From positions 63,583,775 to 63,647,774 of the forward strand of contig JBCNJP010000006.1 in NCBI GenBank assembly GCA_039602395.1: a DNA stretch of 64,000 nucleotides, in the 5' to 3' direction. The notes under the pieces were generated by a model. The model ran no database searches and had not been told where the DNA came from. It was given only the letters and a program-made list of their open reading frames with translations. Within the stretch, counting starts at the first letter, position 1. Each line of letters opens with the position of its first letter. A program made the translations under genes and the position numbers. Source of the stretch: Deinandra increscens subsp. villosa. Its lineage: Eukaryota > Streptophyta > Magnoliopsida > Asterales > Asteraceae. Shown here piece by piece: positions 58,471 to 64,000 of the stretch.

Positions 58471-59355
58471 ACTGTAAATTTATAAAACATTATTGTAAAA
58501 GATACCATTTTTTAATAAATATTCGAATTAAAAACCAATAATCTTCTTTTTTTTTTAAATTGATCGCAACAAGGGGAAAAGTCTGATGTCATAGTGATGA
58601 ACTTTTTTATAAACAAAATGCAATTGGAAATTGAAAAATGAATTCAAAAGTCCTGTTCATTAAATTACTCTGTAAAATACTAAATACTCACCACCACCAC
58701 ATTTAGATACAAGTATTCAATGTAACTATGCTTACTTTTAGTACTAGAGAGAGAGAAAACTAAGCTTTTAGAGAGATAAATCAAGAATTTTGATGAAAAA
58801 TTTTAGATCAAAAAAATACAAATTAGATCTGATTGATTAAAAATGAGTTTATAGCTTAATACCTCTTGATCCATAGTCTGATTGATTCTAAAATGAGTAA
58901 TAAGAACCATAAGATGGAGATGACCCATGGAAGATCGGTGAAGACGAATCGAGGTGGTAGAGGAACACGACACCAGATGACCATAAGATGATAAAACTTG
59001 TGTTGGGTATTAATAGTTGAGACTAGAATTTTCATTAGAGATGATAATGAGAGGGAAAAAAAAGATGAGCAACTGAGCAAGTTTGTAATGAAGAAGAATT
59101 TGAAAAACAGAAAATGGGGGTAATAAATATAAATGGTTGGTGAAGAAAGAGAGTGATTTGATGTTGCAGGTTCTTCTTGGGGGTTGAAGTTTTTTTTGTC
59201 AATAATACCCTTTTGAGAAAAGACAAAGAAAGTTATGTAATTAAATTAAATGAAAAAAGATGAAAAAAATTACAACCATTAGATCATCATGATCAAAGGC
59301 TTATATTGAGTTTGTAAAGTTTTCCCAACTCAACCAAGTTTTCATTTTACCATTC

Positions 59356-59416
<61 letters not shown>

Positions 59417-59420
<4 letters not shown>

Positions 59421-59603
59421 AAAGTTCATTGTAGACACTCTAATAAGTGTAGACAGGTAGACACCCTTTTTCACCATTAGATCTCTTGATCTAATGGTTG
59501 TGATTAATTTTCTTTTTTCTTTTTTTCTTTTTTCTCATTAATTAGAAACTTTCACATGTGAAAAAAAGCTATTTCACATGCGAAAGTGTCTACAATGAAC
59601 CTC

Positions 59604-59607
<4 letters not shown>
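59417..59607 (-). mobile_element. TA-tract MITE, copy C (191 bp, inverted)
   Basis: Same element as copies A and B in the opposite orientation (starts GTGAAAAGTTCATTGTAGAC, ends GTCTACAATGAACCTCACCC). (TA)n tracts at 59375-59416 and about 59608-59659 flank it. Confidence 0.85.
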
Positions 59608-59659
<52 letters not shown>

Positions 59660-59665
<6 letters not shown>

Positions 59666-60480
59666 CGTAACACGAAAGGGAAACATACACGACTCAAGTT
59701 ATTATACAGGGAAGGCGGACAAAGAAATCATGCAATAAGAATGTTGTGTGAATAAGTTACATGTGTGATTGAAATAAAAACGAATTTTATCATGAATAGA
59801 GGTGTAATAACCACGCAATTCCGATCCTTCCTATGTAATTCATTAGTACATTTTGTATCAAAAGCGTATTTTGTATAATATACATAAATATACTTGTAAG
59901 CTCGATTACTTTACCCTTTTTTATTTCATTAAAGGGGAGATAATTATAACATAAATATTCTTCTAAGTTCGATTACTTTACGCATAGAATTCTATGGGCT
60001 AATTAAACTTCTGTTTCATTCAAGTTTTGGTCTTGAGGATGCTAAAACGTATATTAATGGAAAACCCAAATTTTCACGAAACCTCAATGAAATAAAAAAT
60101 AATTAAGTAAACAAACAAACAATTAATAAAATAATATAATATAAAAATATATTATATTACTTACACTTGCGTTACGAGTCGGATTTTGTAAGAACCACAT
60201 AATATATTATTAGATTGATGACGCCACAAGGGTAGGGAGAAAGCGTACCCAAGATCCGATTCGATTACCCACTTTCGAAGGTGGGACCAATGGCATCAGC
60301 ACTTCACGTTTATGGTTTTTTTAAGAAGGATTTACACCACTTTCTTTTTTCTAAATATTTTTTTAATTATTAATTTTAATTTATAGATTACCCAAAATCT
60401 TATTAAACACTCGGTATCATTGAACTATTCACTGTATTCCCGATTTCACTTAACGAGAAAAAGAAAACGAAAGAGAAATA
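59660..60480. other. Intergenic DNA, no gene seen
   Basis: AT-rich. A short GC-richer stretch at about 60210-60310 has no recognisable coding signature. Confidence 0.5.
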
Positions 60481-60489
60481 AAAGCAAAA

Positions 60490-60725
60490 AAAAATTGTGT
60501 TCCTGAGTTTCACTTAAGAAGGGAAAGGAAATGAAAAAAAAAAGTTGTGTTCTCGAGTTTCACTTAAGGAGAGAAAGGAATGAAAAGTTAGATCATTTTC
60601 TATTATTTTTCTTTCTTTCCAATTTGGAAGGAAATGAATCATCCCCTTATCTTCTTTTCCTTTCATTTCATTTCTCTTTTTTTCTCTCTTTAAGTAAACT
60701 CGAAAACATATTATTTTTCTCACAT
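60490..60725. repeat. Purine-rich inverted/direct repeat, possible MITE
   Basis: GTGTTCCTGAGTTTCACTTA and GTGTTCTCGAGTTTCACTTA are direct repeats about 52 bp apart. The inverse, TTAAGTAAACTCGAAAACAT, lies at about 60690-60709. The arms are A/G-rich and would fold back. No clear target duplication. Confidence 0.5.
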
Positions 60726-60850
60726 TTGATCCTTCTCATGTTTCATTTTTTACATCAAATGAACTTTGTAAATTTTGATATGTTTTAAGAGTTATAGAAT
60801 TTTGACCGTTAAACCATATCCTTTATTGATTAAAAAAAGTTACAGAACAA

Positions 60851-61320
60851 TCACTCCGACAAACAAGGGAGGCGGCCAACAATCTGCGCCGTCAAGCCCT
60901 TCTGAATTGCATAACTAAGCCGTGTGAAAACAACATCCCTAGCGCCGGGGGTCACCACATTACCATGCATGACCCGTTGGACTATATTGAGTGTTTTCAC
61001 ATCCTCCGGAGCGAGGAACCCAAAGGTGTCAAAGGCGAAAGGAACAAACACATGTTGATTTTCAAGGCACACTTTCTCGTGCTTGTTCACTTTCCCCACC
61101 ATAGCCTTAGAAGCCGCCTGGCCCACCTTGAACTCCCCAACCCCCAAACCCACAAGAGGAGAAACTCCAGTTAAATCCAAGCAAGCATGCTTCCCCGCGT
61201 CCATCCAAAGACCAAGATGTCTGCCGGTCTAAGAGTCGAACGTCCATCGGATGGGTCCGTCAGAAAGTTAACCGGAGCTTCCTTCTTCGCCGAGATCCCC
61301 GCACGCTTGAATATGTCAAA
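60851..61320 (-). pseudogene. TE-derived C-terminal module, frameshifted remnant
   Basis: An open stretch of 117 codons (61204-60851) contains LTGVSPLVGLGVGEFKVGQA, HEKVCLENQHVFVPFAFDTF, and ends IQKGLTAQIVGRLPCLSE. Upstream, in another frame (about 61320-61205), the minus strand reads KKEAPVNFLTDPSDGRSTLR, then PADILVFGW. One base shift near 61200 separates them. This module is widespread in plant proteins annotated as reverse-transcriptase-like or auxilin-like. I regard it as a transposon relic and not a host gene. A shorter copy lies at 6595-6690. Confidence 0.6.
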
Positions 61321-61960
61321 AAAAATATAGAATCTGTCTCTATTTTTTTGGAACGACAGAAAATTATATAAAAAAGGCTCAAGCTAATTCAGCCAGAGCC
61401 CCAGAGCCCGTCAATTGTTTGTCAATAGTAACATGTTTGTTACATATATTACTAACAAATGTTAGAATGAAAAAATGTAATTCGAAACATACCTACCCGT
61501 CAATTTACCACAAAGCCGGTCGTGTACTTAAGATTACGTTCTAATATTTAAAAAGCGAAATGCCGAAATTGTTACATTTGGGCTTAATTGTTGTATTCTA
61601 GATAGATTGACTATGGAAATCTTCTCCATACGATTTCTTTCTTCTCGTATTAAAACATCTCATTATGGTCTTCTTCTACACTTGTGTCCAACACCATCAA
61701 ATTCGTGACAATAGGTACATAAAAATATCAAGATGTTACCAATTGCAATTAATTTGCATGTCAATAATTGAGTTCTGGATAATATAACATAAAAAAAATG
61801 AAGTGACATCCATGTGACTAATCTTTAAAGACACCCAACTTAGTTACAAATTCAAAACTGTGGGGTACTAAAATGAATATTCTAAGCTATAATAATTGTA
61901 TGTGGGATGAACAATAAAAAAATGAACTTTAAATAACTTTTTTCCTTATACTCTTATCTA
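61321..61960. other. Intergenic DNA, no gene seen
   Basis: AT-rich sequence without recognisable genes or delimited repeats. Confidence 0.5.
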
Positions 61961-62729
61961 GGGGTGTTCATCGAATCGAATTCGATTTATTCGAATTATT
62001 CGAATCGAATTATTTGAATTTCAAACTTTTAAAACCAAATTCAAATTCGATTAAAACCAGTCGAATGCGAATCGAATAATCATAGTCGAATTCGAATCGA
62101 ATTCGAATTTATTCGAATAAATTCGAATAAGAGAAATCTTTATTTTCATAAAATTAACTTTTCAATAACTTTTTTATAACAATTCAATAATAACTTTAAA
62201 ATAGTTCAAAACATATCCAAAACGATAGGTACGAAACAAGTCCGAGGCGATGAACGTCAAAACAAGTATCAATGTACTAGATAAAAAAACAAAATAACAA
62301 GCCAAAGTCAAGCAAACGACAACTCCAAATAAGCTAAGCGAACAACCAAAATACCTCTTTAAAAGAATACTAAAATGAGCTTATGTTAAATGCGAGCCCA
62401 AGAATACTAAAATATTGATATATAATTTACATATAATATATATATAATTATATATATATATATAATTATATATATGAAATATATAAAAATATATATATTT
62501 ATATCTTATTCGAATTATTCGAATCGAATCGAATTCGGAAAATCAAAATCGAATTCGATTCGAATTCGGAAAATCAAAATCGAATTCGATTCGAATTCGA
62601 CTTAATTAATCTAATCGAATTAGGATTCGATTCGAATAAATCGAATAAGGACTTCGAATTTCTTATTCGAATTCGAATCGAGTCGAATTTCGAATTATTC
62701 GAACGGTATTCGAATAATGAACACCATCC
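61961..62729. mobile_element. TCGAAT-rich TIR element, about 769 bp
   Basis: Starts GGGGTGTTCATCGAATCG and ends TGAACACCATCC, inverted ends sharing GGTGTTCAT. A 5-bp ATCTA lies on both sides (61956-61960 and 62730-62734). Both ends (about 130 and 220 bp) are dense arrays of ATTCGAAT/TCGAATTCGA palindromes. The middle (about 62140-62490) is non-repetitive with a TA-rich tract. No coding region. The family is uncertain. Confidence 0.6.
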
Positions 62730-62759
62730 ATCTATTATAATCATTACTAGATGTCATCA

Positions 62760-63885
62760 TGGTGTGTTATTGTCGGATATCGCGAGTATAAAAAGATTTT
62801 AATCGCAATAACACCATGTAAAGAATATGAAAATAAAAGAACGTGTAATTGTCAAAATGTTTAAAGCCAAAAACTTTGTTACATACTTACATCACCAACA
62901 ATGCATCAATTGCTTTACGAAAGTTGCATTGCGAGTACAAAAAATAGTTGATTTCAATAACACTACGTCAAGAAGACGAAAAAAAACGTGTAATGACCAA
63001 AACGAATAAAATCAAATACTTTGTTACGCCACCAACAAAACAACAATCGTTTTACGACAATATAATTTGAAAAAAAAACAAAAAAATAATTAAAAAATAA
63101 TTATCACTATTATACTAATAAAAAATATTAAAAATAATGAAAAAGAATAAAATATAAAACTATAAAATAATACAACATAGATTAAAAAACTATTATTTTA
63201 CAATAAAATAATATTATTTAGAATTCCGAGATTTCAACTTTGTTATATAAGGTAATTATGTTTATTATCCATTACCAATAATAATAATAGTTTCAGTAGG
63301 TTATCCAGATCGTATGTTATCACGAAGATGACGTAAGTATATAAAATAATTGCATTGCTATAACTAACGTAAAGAAAAGCGGAAATACAAAGTGACCGCG
63401 GAACAATGTTAAAAAAATAAATTATTGTAAACAAATTGCAAATACAAAAAAACTACGTAACAATATTGTAATTAGAAACAAAACTCTGAAAGTTTTGAGT
63501 CTATAACCTAAAAGTTATGTTACAAAATTGTACCCGTTGCACCACAAACTTAAGCGCTCGGATAAAAACTAAATTTTTACTGTTCACGAATTGTTGCGGG
63601 GATCTCGCGGGTACACTAAGAAGTTGCTTTGCTATAACGCAATGTAGTTGCTTTGCTATAACACACTGTAAAGTAAGCAGGAATACAAAATGATCACGCA
63701 ACTGTGTTAAAAAGAAATAAATTATCGTAAATAAATCATAAATAAAAAAAACTACGTAATAACGTTTAAATTAGAAACTGAACGCTCAAAGTGTTGAGTC
63801 CATAATCTAAAAGTTATGTTATACGACTGTAACCGCTACACCACCAACTTATATGCTAAACTCGTTGAATTCAGATAAAAAACAT
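62760..63885. repeat. Degenerate tandem array
   Basis: Diverged units share a GCGAGTAC/GCGGGTAC start, a TTGCTATAAC-type segment, an ACGTGTAATGACCA or ACTACGTAACAAT-type segment and a CACCAAC end. Two units of about 150 bp lie at 62778-63060 and two of about 300 bp at about 63345-63885. A short GTTGCTTTGCTATAAC doublet lies at about 63623-63662. No gene is supported up to the window end. Confidence 0.5.
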
Positions 63886-64000
63886 AATGAATACTTTGGC
63901 AAATAATAAGAAAAAATAAAATAAAAACCTATTTTACCATAGTTACTTTAACAAAGAAAATAAAATAGAATAAAAAACAATATTACTTAAGTTAATCATT

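Larger units (their letters stand above)
55456..59356. mobile_element. Candidate 3.9-kb TA-tract element D
   Basis: Lies between (TA)n at 55428-55455 and (TC)n-(TA)n at 59357-59416. Imperfect inverted ends share TTGGGAAAACTTT (about 55487 and, reversed, 59318) and a GG-x-ATGGT start. No coding region. The interior is very AT-rich with a dense TTACATATGTAA-type array (about 56200-58470). It may be one element or a composite. Confidence 0.45.

Noticed and set aside
59558..59755. Frame with a long Ile-Tyr repeat
   Set aside because: It is a translation of the (TA)n microsatellite.

Overview
This is nuclear DNA of a flowering plant. Genes carry GT-AG introns, intergenic DNA is AT-rich, and plant LTR retrotransposons and MITEs are dense. 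The intronless gene at 7719-9320 encodes a VAPYRIN-type MSP-ankyrin protein, a marker of arbuscular-mycorrhizal hosts, so Brassicaceae are unlikely. An asterid such as a composite is a guess. A 500-N assembly gap lies at 1577-2076.

Layout. 1-4805: two near-identical 5' ends of a leftward LRR receptor kinase gene on either side of the gap. 4806-7718: AT-rich DNA with a transposon fragment at 6595-6690. 7719-9320: VPY. 10394-10694: Tourist-like MITE. About 12400-29231: a three-layer transposon nest. An old LTR-element remnant (5' LTR 28952-29231) was hit by a 15.4-kb Ty3/Gypsy chromovirus (13288-28648, TSD TTTAG, minus strand). That in turn was hit by a 5.9-kb Copia-derived gag-only element (17179-23093, TSD GCGTT, identical LTRs). 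29384-29993: non-autonomous hAT element with a perfect 8-bp TSD.

30486-52122 is a gene-rich island with three plus-strand housekeeping genes. The first is a 14-exon RRP6-like nuclear exosome exonuclease (906 aa). The second is a 4-exon membrin Golgi Qb-SNARE (221 aa). The third is a 10-exon NEMP/PNET2-type nuclear-envelope protein (494 aa). I rebuilt these models by hand from splice sites and reading phase. The promoter and first two exons of the NEMP gene lie in a recent 3118-bp tandem duplication (42339-48574). Intron 1 of the membrin gene is a threefold tandem repeat in which each unit ends with a copy of the real exon-2 acceptor.

53966-59660 is a chain of five inverted-repeat elements that abut (TA)n tracts, including three 191-bp copies of one MITE. 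They resemble the microsatellite-targeting Micron class. 60480-64000 holds TE remnants, a TCGAAT-rich TIR element and a degenerate tandem array. No organised multi-gene system is visible. The most unusual material is structural: the TA-tract element chain, the duplicated NEMP 5' end and the decoy acceptors in the membrin intron.
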